Shown in pieces: positions 17,737 through 26,392 of a stretch of DNA of 64,000 nt (position 1 is the stretch's first letter; each line of letters starts with the position of its first letter). Made by a program: the position numbers and the translations under genes. Under the pieces are notes generated by a model. It was not told the DNA's origin. It made no database searches and was given only the letters and a program-made list of their open reading frames with translations. The stretch comes from Desulfopila sp. IMCC35008 (GTDB taxonomy: Bacteria > Desulfobacterota > Desulfobulbia > Desulfobulbales > Desulfocapsaceae): the NCBI RefSeq assembly GCF_010646885.2, contig NZ_CP050700.1, positions 5,710,001-5,774,000 on the forward strand, in the 5' to 3' direction.

Positions 17737-20700
17737 TCATCTATTTTTCTCAAACACACTGCCTTTCCAAAAATCCTCAGTGTCTGTTGGTGGAGTATAA
17801 GCTGCATCGCCATGTATGACCCTGCCGGAAGGCAGAATGATTCCTCCATCTTGTTTCCGTGGCTCAACCAGATTGCCTTCGTAATAAAAAGAGGGGTTCC
17901 TGTAGAAATCGTGAGTTGGTCTCGGAGGTGCACCTTTGTTCAATCCGGCCATGTCTTTCATCAGGTCTCCTGCAGTAGTATGAATCCCGCCGTGGCCAGA
18001 TTCTTCAGTACGATTTCTGTTGCGAATATCGTGGGCTGGATCAGTGACAGAAGCTGCATTGGGATTGTCCATTGGAATGTCTGATTGTGGCTTTGCGAGA
18101 GTGTCATCTTTGATTCCATAGGTTTTTGATCCGGCAACGCTTGCAGCCATTCCAATGTCTTGCTTAAAAACTTGGTCTTGGACGCGATCTCTTGTGCCGG
18201 CAATGGTATTGCCTACTGTATCGGCAGTACTACCCCAACCATAGCCATTGCCACTGACAAAGCCGGTAACAATGGCTTGCATATTGTCCACGCCCTGACT
18301 TCCCTGCTGGGTCAGAAAATGATTGAAGTCGCTTATAGTTCGCCGTATGTTTTCGGGCGATTCATCTCCATAGCGTTCTGTGGCGTAATTTCTGACTAGA
18401 GCTGTGGTAAGATCTGCTCCGTATGATTCGGTGGCGCTTCTCATATCTCGGGCATCATTTAGGTACGAAAAAGCCTCAGTCGCTCCGATCTGTTTTGCCA
18501 GTTTCGTCATGTAATCGAGGCTTTTTGAATCCTGTAGTGTCTGTTGAAGAGATTCGGATCGTACTTGTGAAGCAGTATTTTCAAAAGCTTTGGCAGTTTC
18601 TTCAGAAACGTTGAAGTTTACAGCCTCGTTATCGTTGCCAACAACGGCAATTTGACCATTACCACTAAGTATTCTCTTAAATCTAGATCCTACTGTGGCT
18701 TGGAATTGTGCGCGTGTAGTTTCATCCATAGAGTGAACAAAACTGGACTTATCGCTCATTGCTCGTTTCCAGTTCTCTCGAGTTGCATTGTCAAGCCGAG
18801 TTGTGAAAGCACTGGCTTCATTGCTGGAAAGACTAGCTCTTTTCGCTGCATCCATAGCCAGTTGCCAATTTTGATTCCTGCCAAGACTATTGGAAGCAGC
18901 CACAATCTGTTGCTGTTGGGCCATGGCCGCAACTGTTATGGGATTGAGACCATTGACTGCTGCGTGAGTGGTGTGATGAGTTCCGGAACTGTCGACCGAG
19001 TAGGCGGCTCGGCCTTCTGCCATGGTGTCAACGGAGACTCCTTCGCCGCCTGCGCCGGTGGTAGTGACTGTGGTGGAGCCATCTGGGTTGACGGTTTCTG
19101 ATTTCGTTCTGGTGGTGCTGCCGTCCGGGCCGGTTGAAACTTCGACAGGGCCTGTGCCTGTCCCTGCGCTCACCCTTGCCGAAGCCATCATGGTAGCCAT
19201 TTCACTGTCTGATGTCCCCGGGGGGATCTGTCCGGATTCCTGCAGGGAGTTTTTCGCGTTCATGGCAGCCGTATATCCACCAACCGAGCGGTGGGTGCTC
19301 CAGGCCTGTGCCGCTGCCATGTTGGAAAACCGATGCTCCGGCATACCTGCAAGTAATCCGGCGGCACGTACCTGCTGGTTCATGGCTGCAGATGTTCCTT
19401 CCGGGGTGAGCAGTTGCCCGGCTTGTGCGCCGGCGGATTGCACTATTCTGCTGAGGTTGCCGGCAAGCATGGCCAGAGCATGGCCGCCGAAACGGATAAG
19501 CATCATGGAGAAAAAACTCGCCAGCATGATACCCGCTGAGCGAATCACTCCAAACATTGACAACAACTTGATGGAGATGGTCGGAAATGCAGCCATGGCA
19601 TAGACACCCAGATTGGACTGGCGCATATCTTCAAAGGCGTAGGATGCATAATCCATGGCCGCTCCGTGGATCACGGCATCGGTAATCCCCCAGGTGGTGA
19701 GAAACACGAAAAAGCCAAACATCACCGACACTGCCTTACCGACAACAGGGGTGAACAGAAAGAGGACCAGGAATGGTATTACACCAATGGCAATGGAGGT
19801 CATGACTGCCCGGATAATTGGGATCCATTCGTTCATGGTGAGGCCGATGCCGAGGCCGGTGGAGGTGATCTTGCGATTACTCTCCATGAGCATGGATGTC
19901 TCGTAATCGTCCTGAAAATAAAAGTTGTAGAGGATTTCGGCAATCTGGCGTTGTTGGATGATCTTTTCCGGGGTGGTGGCGGTGCCGGTGGTAAAATTCA
20001 AGGTACTGGTGAGCAGAGTTTTGCAGGTGTTCAATTCAACTGCATTGGCTGGATCAAAATATGCCTTGCTGCATACCTTCTTTATGGCCTCATCGTAATT
20101 GGTGGGGTTGGCATAAATGGGCTGCAAGCTGTTCCAGGCAGCACTGCAGGTGACGTTGGTCCCTTCCGGGTGAACAGCATCATAATAAACTGTATAGACT
20201 GCCGGATTGACCGCTGCGCTCAGGTCGCTGAGAAAATCCGAGGTGTTGTTGCGCAGATCATCGAGTGATAGTGTGGTGCCTGGTCGCAACAGCTCAAAGG
20301 TCACGCAATCCTTGACGTAGCGGATCATGCTGGTTCTGGCATAGTTGTTCTTGGGTGCTGATCCCTTGACCGACTCCAGAGCCTTGAACCCAATGCCACC
20401 GGCGGTCGAGCTAAACTGGGCATCGGGAGCGGCGGCGGTATCGATGATATCGACCATTCCTCTTTCGATCTTGTTGAGAAAGCCTGCGGTAAAGACCACT
20501 GCATCCGGTACCTGTCCAATCGTCTGGAACCTGTTCAATACCGGGTCATAAACAGTGATATTGCCCTTGGGCACAAAGAGAGCCAGATAGAGGACAGCGC
20601 CAAACAGTACCGGCACGGCCCACACCAAGGGGATGACCCGCGCTCCAGTAGCCGCACGTGCCAGCCAGGCGCTAACCCCGGCTATAAGACCAAGCACCAT

Positions 20701-20889
20701 GACGACAAAGAGCAAACCCTGGTAACCTGAATCGCTGAAAATGAGGGCAATCTTGGTGAAGGCCTGGGTTATAGGATTGAATCCTCCGTAGGTATAATAT
20801 TCCATATCCAGGGCAAAGACGTGTCCTGCCGAAAGCAGGAACAGGCAGATAGCAGCTGGTGCGATAATTGGGAGTTTGATGCTCTTCAT
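17737..20889 (-). CDS. traG: Conjugal transfer protein TraG (F-type)
   Basis: A ~1050-residue TraG-type protein of F-like conjugation systems. The N-terminal half carries a signal-like segment (residues 1-27), then several membrane segments (VVMVLGLIAGVSAWLARAA, PVLFGAVLYLALFVP, and three more between residues ~345 and 480), the TraG_N pattern. The C-terminal ~550 residues are soluble, periplasmic by analogy, rich in Ser/Thr/Gly and charged helices; in F this part acts in mating-pair stabilisation and entry exclusion. ATG 20889 follows the traH stop by 8 bp and is preferred to an upstream in-frame start at 20931. It is the last tra gene seen; traD and traI, which follow in F, are absent here. 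Confidence 0.88.
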   Translation of the reverse strand: MKSIKLPIIAPAAICLFLLSAGHVFALDMEYYTYGGFNPITQAFTKIALIFSDSGYQGLLFVVMVLGLIAGVSAWLARAATGARVIPLVWAVPVLFGAVLYLALFVPKGNITVYDPVLNRFQTIGQVPDAVVFTAGFLNKIERGMVDIIDTAAAPDAQFSSTAGGIGFKALESVKGSAPKNNYARTSMIRYVKDCVTFELLRPGTTLSLDDLRNNTSDFLSDLSAAVNPAVYTVYYDAVHPEGTNVTCSAAWNSLQPIYANPTNYDEAIKKVCSKAYFDPANAVELNTCKTLLTSTLNFTTGTATTPEKIIQQRQIAEILYNFYFQDDYETSMLMESNRKITSTGLGIGLTMNEWIPIIRAVMTSIAIGVIPFLVLFLFTPVVGKAVSVMFGFFVFLTTWGITDAVIHGAAMDYASYAFEDMRQSNLGVYAMAAFPTISIKLLSMFGVIRSAGIMLASFFSMMLIRFGGHALAMLAGNLSRIVQSAGAQAGQLLTPEGTSAAMNQQVRAAGLLAGMPEHRFSNMAAAQAWSTHRSVGGYTAAMNAKNSLQESGQIPPGTSDSEMATMMASARVSAGTGTGPVEVSTGPDGSTTRTKSETVNPDGSTTVTTTGAGGEGVSVDTMAEGRAAYSVDSSGTHHTTHAAVNGLNPITVAAMAQQQQIVAASNSLGRNQNWQLAMDAAKRASLSSNEASAFTTRLDNATRENWKRAMSDKSSFVHSMDETTRAQFQATVGSRFKRILSGNGQIAVVGNDNEAVNFNVSEETAKAFENTASQVRSESLQQTLQDSKSLDYMTKLAKQIGATEAFSYLNDARDMRSATESYGADLTTALVRNYATERYGDESPENIRRTISDFNHFLTQQGSQGVDNMQAIVTGFVSGNGYGWGSTADTVGNTIAGTRDRVQDQVFKQDIGMAASVAGSKTYGIKDDTLAKPQSDIPMDNPNAASVTDPAHDIRNRNRTEESGHGGIHTTAGDLMKDMAGLNKGAPPRPTHDFYRNPSFYYEGNLVEPRKQDGGIILPSGRVIHGDAAYTPPTDTEDFWKGSVFEKNR

Positions 20890-20896
20890 ACGCCCG

Positions 20897-22345
20897 TCAC
20901 ATCTGCAGTCTTGCCGCGACATCTTTACCATAGCGACGGGTAATCTCGGCGGTTATCTGTTGTTCAACCTTCTGCATGTGCTCAAGGTAATCCATGATTG
21001 TCGACATCTCTTTTGCCGAGGCCACATAACTTGCCCGGGCAGCATCTTGAAGTCGTCTGATTCGCGCCTGCATAAGAGAGATATTCTGGTCGGCATGTTC
21101 GGCGAAAATGACAGCCGCACAATTCTCCGATGGTTGGCCACTGGCGGCTCCAGCTTGTTTCTCGAGCATTTCTCTTGCCTTCCAGGCGATGGTCTCGGCC
21201 CGCACGTACAGATCGGACAGCATCTGCAGGGCGTAGGCATTGGCGGTGATATCGGCAAGACCGGCTACAGCGGCCTCTTTCATGCCTGAGCCCACGGCGG
21301 TTTTGAGGATAGGAAGGGCGGATAGGGGGCTTGCGGCCAGAAATGTCTCTTCGTCCCCGCTGAGTACACCTTTGTTTTCGATTTTATCAGCAATGGAGTT
21401 CAGAATATTCTGGACGTATTGGCGTAAGTCACGGTTTGTATCAGTAATCTGACTGCAGGTTCCACCTGAATTTTTGGCGAACACCTCGCCACTTGTAAAC
21501 GCCTTGATATCGTCGGGGTTATTCTCCGAGCATGGTGGTTCATAGGCAATCTTGTAGGCGTTGGCAGAGCCCTCGAGGTTGACGTCGCCAACCAGGCCGC
21601 GAATAAGACTGGTGTAATCGGCAGGCAGGCTGATTTTGCTACCGACATTGTCGAGCAGGGATCCACCCGAGAGGAAGGTCGCTGTCATTTCGCTGTTACA
21701 GCCACTGGTTACCCTTGAGACATCCGCCGGCTGCGGAACGTTATTGTTGGCTTGATCCTCGGTGGTGATTATATCCCACATTTCGGATACACCCTGGCTC
21801 AGCTTGTTTTCCTTGATGGAGGTGCCGAGTTTTTCCTTCATCACCTCGCTGGAGTGAAAACCGTTTTCATCCATGACCACCCCGACCAGTTCCTTTGCCG
21901 CCGCGCATTCATCGAGCTGCATGGAGTTGAGCTTGTCGGAGATAGCCTCAAAGTTTTTGATGGTATTGGCGCATTGCTCGCAAAGTGTTTTCAGACCAAG
22001 GTCAAAGGCCACTGCAGCGGCACCGGAAAGAATACCCTGGAGCTTATCCACCAGGTAGTCAGTGTTCATGAAGGAGAAACCACCCATGAATACATCGATC
22101 CCACCGCAACCGCTCTTAATGCGGGGCGTTTCAATCGTGACCGGATAGGAGACACTGCTTGGCCACCGGGCGTTGAAACTGCCTCCGGAATAGTAACCTC
22201 GCTGTTGTCCGGAGAGGTAATTGGGGGAGGTGGTTGTTTTTTGATCAAGCCAGTCGTCTACCCAAGCGGATGATGCAACAACGGGATGTAGTAAAAGTGA
22301 TATTGTCAGAGTTGCGGCGAGGATGGCTACTTGGCGTTTTTCCAT
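20897..22345 (-). CDS. traH: Conjugal pilus assembly protein TraH
   Basis: A 482-residue TraH-family protein. It begins with a signal peptide (MEKRQVAILAATLTISLLLH) and has the conserved early block SGCGGIDVFMGGFSFMN near residues 78-94, then a cysteine pair LCEQCANTIKNFEAISDKLN near 120-140 and C-terminal coiled-coil helices. TraH is a periplasmic component needed for F-pilus extension and interacts with TraF and TraU. Its start overlaps the traF stop by 19 bp, and it precedes traG, the order seen in F and SXT-type elements. Confidence 0.92.
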   Translation of the reverse strand: MEKRQVAILAATLTISLLLHPVVASSAWVDDWLDQKTTTSPNYLSGQQRGYYSGGSFNARWPSSVSYPVTIETPRIKSGCGGIDVFMGGFSFMNTDYLVDKLQGILSGAAAVAFDLGLKTLCEQCANTIKNFEAISDKLNSMQLDECAAAKELVGVVMDENGFHSSEVMKEKLGTSIKENKLSQGVSEMWDIITTEDQANNNVPQPADVSRVTSGCNSEMTATFLSGGSLLDNVGSKISLPADYTSLIRGLVGDVNLEGSANAYKIAYEPPCSENNPDDIKAFTSGEVFAKNSGGTCSQITDTNRDLRQYVQNILNSIADKIENKGVLSGDEETFLAASPLSALPILKTAVGSGMKEAAVAGLADITANAYALQMLSDLYVRAETIAWKAREMLEKQAGAASGQPSENCAAVIFAEHADQNISLMQARIRRLQDAARASYVASAKEMSTIMDYLEHMQKVEQQITAEITRRYGKDVAARLQM

Positions 22346-23262
22346 GGCTGTTTTCCCTTATTCAAGATTGATGTTGGATCAAACGCTGAGCCTTTTTGAA
22401 AGTCGTACATCAGGAAAGTGTCTCCCCGGGTGTTCCCCTGTAGCAAACGGATGGCTCGGTAGAGTTTTCTTTCCAACTCTGACATTGCGATGACGCCACT
22501 CGCTACGGTCATGTAGTTATCCTGTCCCTTTTTGATAAGGAGCAGGGTTGGGGTAATGGTGATGTTAAAACGTGCCGCGCTATTGATATTCCTGCTGATA
22601 TCCACGGTTTTGATCTGCCAGCCGTATTTGTCGACGAAATAGCTGAGAATTCCTGCCTGTTTTTCACAAAAGCCGCATCCGGGGCTGACGAAAAACAACA
22701 AAGCATGATCGTTGCCGGCACGATTTATCGTCTGGGATATTTCATCCTGCTGCATGCTGACTCTGGCGGTGACACCAGGTCCCGCCGTTGGATAGACATG
22801 ATTCACATTGAACAGCTGACCATATTTCTGGGTGACGTACATGGTGGCATTGGTGTAGGCGAGGGCCTTGCGCCGGGCTATGTCCTGCATGGTTAAATAC
22901 TCCAGAATGTGTTGCTCGGATGGGGTTTGAACCGCTTTTTTCTGCAGGACATTCAGGAGTTCCTGGAAATCGTCCGGGTACATATTCCACAGCTCTTCGA
23001 TGGAATAGGTGTCCAGATTTGGCGCTTTATTGGGCTTGTTCAGGGATAACTCCGGTGGCCTTTTCGTTTCCACGTCTTCCGCTGGCGGATTTTCGTACCA
23101 GAACCAGCCGTGCTTGGTATCGGAGTAAAATCTGTTCTGTTGTTCGGGTTTCGCATCGAGATCGGCAGCTGTTGCATTGCCGGCAACGATCAACAAACAC
23201 ACCGACCAGAGCAGGAATAGATCACCAAATCGGCAAGGCTTTATAGAGAATGTCGTCAGCAT
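22327..23262 (-). CDS. traF: Conjugal pilus assembly protein TraF (thioredoxin-like)
   Basis: A ~311-residue TraF protein of F-type systems: an N-terminal signal segment (LFLLWSVCLLIVAGNATAA), a WFWYENPP motif, and a C-terminal thioredoxin-like domain with LLFFVSPGCGFCEKQAGIL. Its CGFC (CxxC) redox motif suggests thiol-disulfide activity on periplasmic pilus proteins; F TraF itself lacks CxxC, so this version may be active. ATG 23262 is chosen because the only longer in-frame start is a rare ATT; this start lies inside the end of the S26 peptidase gene, a 41-bp overlap. Confidence 0.88.
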   Translation of the reverse strand: MLTTFSIKPCRFGDLFLLWSVCLLIVAGNATAADLDAKPEQQNRFYSDTKHGWFWYENPPAEDVETKRPPELSLNKPNKAPNLDTYSIEELWNMYPDDFQELLNVLQKKAVQTPSEQHILEYLTMQDIARRKALAYTNATMYVTQKYGQLFNVNHVYPTAGPGVTARVSMQQDEISQTINRAGNDHALLFFVSPGCGFCEKQAGILSYFVDKYGWQIKTVDISRNINSAARFNITITPTLLLIKKGQDNYMTVASGVIAMSELERKLYRAIRLLQGNTRGDTFLMYDFQKGSAFDPTSILNKGKQPWKNAK

Positions 23263-23776
23263 GGACAAAACCGAAATATTTGGAATCAAAACTGCGTGGA
23301 TTTGTCCCCACCATGAAATAGCTGTTCTCAGGCACCGGGCCGGAGAACTGAAACAGCGGCAGGGAACGACCTTTACTGTCTGTCTGCAGCGCTACTCCCA
23401 ACAGTTTTTGACCGCAAAAGGAGTTCCTATCAACATCGGTGAAGAGAATATTCCCTGGACGGCAACCGACCTTTTTGATCATACGGTCATTTGCCGGATC
23501 CAGCCCTTTCTGGACAAAACCTGAATCCTTATGTCTGAACACCAGGTAATCGCCAAGTTTGATCTCGCTATTCGCCCTGGTGAGGAAAAATATCCGATGC
23601 TTCAGCGATGGACTGGTGGAAACAATGATCCGCTCCGGCAGCCATAAACCAACAAGAAGCGCCGCCAGAACGACAACAACCAGCGTTTTTTCCCGGCTGT
23701 TCAGCCTGAAAATCTTTGTTTTGGTCTTTAGCTCAAACTGTTGGGAGCAATTATTTGATACGGATCTCGTCTCCAT
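23222..23776 (-). CDS. S26 signal peptidase of conjugation operon (TrhF/TraF-like)
   Basis: A 184-residue type I (S26) signal peptidase-like protein. One membrane anchor lies at about residues 31-50 (LVVVVLAALLVGLWLP). The serine region is TSPSLKHRIFF just after it, and the general-base lysine region is MIKKVGCRPGN near residues 98-108, followed by a C-terminal DSKYFGF box. Such peptidases in SXT/R391- and Rts1-type transfer operons (TrhF) mature pilin or other transfer proteins. It is nested between the TrbI-like gene, which it overlaps by 26 bp, and traF. Confidence 0.85.
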   Translation of the reverse strand: METRSVSNNCSQQFELKTKTKIFRLNSREKTLVVVVLAALLVGLWLPERIIVSTSPSLKHRIFFLTRANSEIKLGDYLVFRHKDSGFVQKGLDPANDRMIKKVGCRPGNILFTDVDRNSFCGQKLLGVALQTDSKGRSLPLFQFSGPVPENSYFMVGTNPRSFDSKYFGFVHADDILYKALPIW

Positions 23777-24083
23777 TTCTCAGCACCACATCTTTCAAAA
23801 CGATGACCTGATTAGGGTGGCTCGCGGCCTCACTGTTCAAAATCTGTTCAACGGCATCCAGCTTCATTGTCCACTGCTGTTCGGTAATTTCGCCGGCAGC
23901 CAGGAGTGCCTTTTGGGTGCGCAGATATCCTTTCAAGTCAAGGACCCTGATCTTTTGGGCAAACATTCTGTCATAGCCCATCACCATAGCTGCAGAAAGT
24001 ATCAGGGCTAGAATGATCACCTCGAGATAACCAGGGCCGGTGCTTGCCGGTTTTTCAGGTTGTGTAGTGTTCTCTTCGCTCAA
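23751..24083 (-). CDS. trbI: TrbI-like inner-membrane transfer protein (F-type)
   Basis: A 110-residue protein with an N-terminal cytoplasmic tail, one membrane segment (YLEVIILALILSAAMVMGY, residues 19-37) and a periplasmic coiled-coil part ending in VLKDVVLRNGDEIRIK. Size, topology and place in the operon fit the small F-type TrbI, which affects pilus retraction and length, but sequence recognition is weak. The start overlaps the trbC stop as ATGA. It is not related to the VirB10-like TrbI of IncP plasmids. Confidence 0.6.
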   Translation of the reverse strand: MSEENTTQPEKPASTGPGYLEVIILALILSAAMVMGYDRMFAQKIRVLDLKGYLRTQKALLAAGEITEQQWTMKLDAVEQILNSEAASHPNQVIVLKDVVLRNGDEIRIK

Positions 24084-24853
24084 AGTGCGCCCCGTATTTT
24101 CTTGATCAGCTTGGTAATACCGGTGCTTTTCACTTCCCGGTTGATTCGTTCCAGGAGAAAATCAAGTCCGGCATCTCCCTGGACAAGGAAAGCGTCGCCT
24201 TCATGTTCGTAGACAACAGCCGGTACTCTGGTGATGCCGTATCTCGCGAACAGCGATGGTTGCAAGTGGATCGGTACTTCATACCGCTCACACGGTGTTT
24301 CCGTTCGAGGGCAATCCAGCTCTTTTTTCAAAATCCTGCTGAAATACGATTGTCCCTTATTGGTCCTCGCAGAAGACATTCCTCCGACCATCCCACGCAT
24401 TACCAGCAAGACCTTGGGATCAGCGGCTTTATCTAAACCTGCGATATAGGCATGAACGGTTTCATCTGGTACCGAGCTTGAGATAAAGAGAAGAACCTTT
24501 TCCCCGGCTGCGAGACTCCCCTTTGGACCCGCCTGTTCTGCTGCCGTCTGTTGGCTCTTTCTTTTCCATGGAGCTGTATATTGACCAAAGACCTCTTTTT
24601 CCAACCGCTGCTGCTCACATTGGACACGTTCCTGAAACTCAGGAGAATGGAAGAGTCGAGACGTTTCCTCAGCTTCCTTCAACCCTTCCTCGCTATATTT
24701 GTTGACCGGCAGGGCCATTTTTTCTGCATCCTCTCTGGCCTTTTTCATGATCATAGACACATCGCTTTCGGTCAAATCCTGGGCATGGCCTGGCCATGGA
24801 AATGAGCAAAGGATAAAACTTGCAAAAATCAGCTGTCGCAGCAGGTACAGCAT
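24080..24853 (-). CDS. trbC: Conjugal pilin assembly protein TrbC (F-type)
   Basis: A ~257-residue TrbC of the F-type system. It has a signal peptide (MLYLLRQLIFASFILCSFPW) and a C-terminal domain with VLLFISSSVPDETVHAYI and VLLVMRGMVGGMSS, the typical TrbC thioredoxin-like pattern without a CxxC. F TrbC interacts with TraW and is needed for pilus assembly. ATG 24853 has an AGGAAA ribosome site and lies inside the end of traU; an ATG at 24877 would extend it by eight residues. It precedes the trbI-like gene; traN, expected nearby in F, is not found. Confidence 0.88.
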   Translation of the reverse strand: MLYLLRQLIFASFILCSFPWPGHAQDLTESDVSMIMKKAREDAEKMALPVNKYSEEGLKEAEETSRLFHSPEFQERVQCEQQRLEKEVFGQYTAPWKRKSQQTAAEQAGPKGSLAAGEKVLLFISSSVPDETVHAYIAGLDKAADPKVLLVMRGMVGGMSSARTNKGQSYFSRILKKELDCPRTETPCERYEVPIHLQPSLFARYGITRVPAVVYEHEGDAFLVQGDAGLDFLLERINREVKSTGITKLIKKIRGAL

Positions 24854-25755
24854 CGTTGTTTCCTGTAGAACACCCATAGAAATTCATCGTTTGAGCCTTT
24901 CGCTCCCTGGTAAGGCACATTTAGGCCGGAGTCGTAAAATTTAGCAGCTTTGCCCACTGGATAAGCTGGCGATCGGTCGTCTGGTCTGACGACGTGCATT
25001 TTGTAATGGCTCTTGACCCAGACAGGCGTATAGTCGCATCCACAGAGGTTATCCGCGGGATCACAGATCATGAAAAGCCGGTTGAGTTTATAGAGCAGTC
25101 GTGAGGCGACCGCGTTGTTAGCCTGGACGATATTGTCATTGTCCACATGGCCGGTCATCGGGTAAGCGGATCCACTGCTGCCGATACACCAGGGCATAAA
25201 GTCGAGAGGGTAACCAAGGTTGACTGCAGCGGCATCGGCCATGCAGGCCATTTGCATAGCCTTGTTGGCATAGAGTGCCGCTTCAGGCGTGATGATGGCG
25301 GACAGTTCGTCATTCTGCCACATGGAATCGTACTCGCTCCACCACATGCCGTAATCTTTATGTTTACAAAAGCCGTACATCATCGGGAAGAGATAGGCGT
25401 GTCCCTGGGCAAAGGTCGATTCATTAGCGATATCCACTGAATCCGAGCTCTTGTTCTTGCCGCCAAGCTCATCTATGAGTGATGATCCTGTTTGTTTCCC
25501 CAGATAGGCAGAATAGTTGGCCATGGAAACGGTACCTTCCACCAGGAAAGGCTCCCAGTATTCCCATATTTCTCCTTCTTCATAGTAAATGGGTGGTGGT
25601 CTGGGGCAGATACAAATGCCCTCGAATCTCAGCTCGATTTCTTCCCAATGGACGTCTGAGGCTATATTAAAAGAATCACCCGACTTCGCTGCCCATGTAG
25701 AGAATGGGAACGAGAGCAACAGAAAGATGAGGACAATGGATTTATCTTGGCGCAT
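24829..25755 (-). CDS. traU: Conjugal DNA transfer protein TraU
   Basis: A 308-residue TraU protein. A signal peptide (MRQDKSIVLIFLLLSFPFST) precedes a cysteine-rich secreted body with ICICPRPPP, WEPFLVEGTV, a central SVDIANESTFAQGHAYLFP and a C-terminal FYRKQRCCTCC. TraU is a periplasmic protein more important for DNA transfer than for pilus formation in F. ATG 25755 has a GAGGAAAA ribosome site and overlaps the traW stop; the much longer open frame upstream is out of character and not used. Many cysteines agree with the redox-type TraF nearby. Confidence 0.92.
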   Translation of the reverse strand: MRQDKSIVLIFLLLSFPFSTWAAKSGDSFNIASDVHWEEIELRFEGICICPRPPPIYYEEGEIWEYWEPFLVEGTVSMANYSAYLGKQTGSSLIDELGGKNKSSDSVDIANESTFAQGHAYLFPMMYGFCKHKDYGMWWSEYDSMWQNDELSAIITPEAALYANKAMQMACMADAAAVNLGYPLDFMPWCIGSSGSAYPMTGHVDNDNIVQANNAVASRLLYKLNRLFMICDPADNLCGCDYTPVWVKSHYKMHVVRPDDRSPAYPVGKAAKFYDSGLNVPYQGAKGSNDEFLWVFYRKQRCCTCCDS

Positions 25756-26392
25756 CGTTTTCCTCAGTATTTCCCTCTTGAGGTACAAAAAATTCATGCA
25801 CCTGCAGCATGTTGTCTTTTTGTATGACCAGGGATGGTGCCGCTGCCAGCTGCAACCGCTCTGCAATTTCGTCGACCAGGTAAAACACCGAACGTTTGAG
25901 CTGTTCAGTGAGCTGGAAAGCATAGCCACCAGCGAGCAGCAGCCGAACCTTATGATTAGTGGCATAAGGAGTTTGCTTAAACCATTTGATCTGGGAGGGA
26001 TCATCACCGTCAATAACCAGCAACCCTCCAGGGAATGAGACATAATCAAGGGGATTGAAGGTAAACCCCCTGGGGTAGATCACCTTGCCGTTGCCGTCGA
26101 CCAAGTCCTGGTCAAGGGTATAGGTCATATCAACCAGAAAGGTTCTATCCTCTGTTGCCCGTGGAAGTGGATGAAGATCCTCAGGCTGATATGTTCTTAC
26201 CCGATCGAGGAGCTCATTCTCCTCAACATGATTCTTTGCGACGGCCTGTTGTTCCAGCTCTGTTGCAATATCCGGCTCGACTACCTGATACAACTTGCCG
26301 GCAACACCGAGGTGCTTGGCCTCCCCAAAAGCGGGCCAAGCACCAAAAACAACGTAAATGGTAGAGAAGAGAATAGAGAGTTTACAATTCAC
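25742..26392 (-). CDS. traW: Conjugal transfer protein TraW
   Basis: A 216-residue TraW-family protein. It starts at GTG 26392 with a GAGG ribosome site and has a signal peptide (LSILFSTIYVVFGAWPAFGE) followed by the family pattern HLGVAGKLYQVVEPD, RTFLVDMTYTLDQDL and INPLDYVSFPGGLLVIDGDDP-like segments. TraW is periplasmic, works with TrbC in pilus assembly and is needed for F-pilus extension. It overlaps traC upstream by 11 bp and traU downstream by 14 bp. Confidence 0.92.
   Translation of the reverse strand: MNCKLSILFSTIYVVFGAWPAFGEAKHLGVAGKLYQVVEPDIATELEQQAVAKNHVEENELLDRVRTYQPEDLHPLPRATEDRTFLVDMTYTLDQDLVDGNGKVIYPRGFTFNPLDYVSFPGGLLVIDGDDPSQIKWFKQTPYATNHKVRLLLAGGYAFQLTEQLKRSVFYLVDEIAERLQLAAAPSLVIQKDNMLQVHEFFVPQEGNTEENDAPR

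Noticed and set aside
25756..26049. 98-codon N-terminal extension of traU
   Set aside because: It lies over traW in another frame, and the signal peptide starts at ATG 25755.
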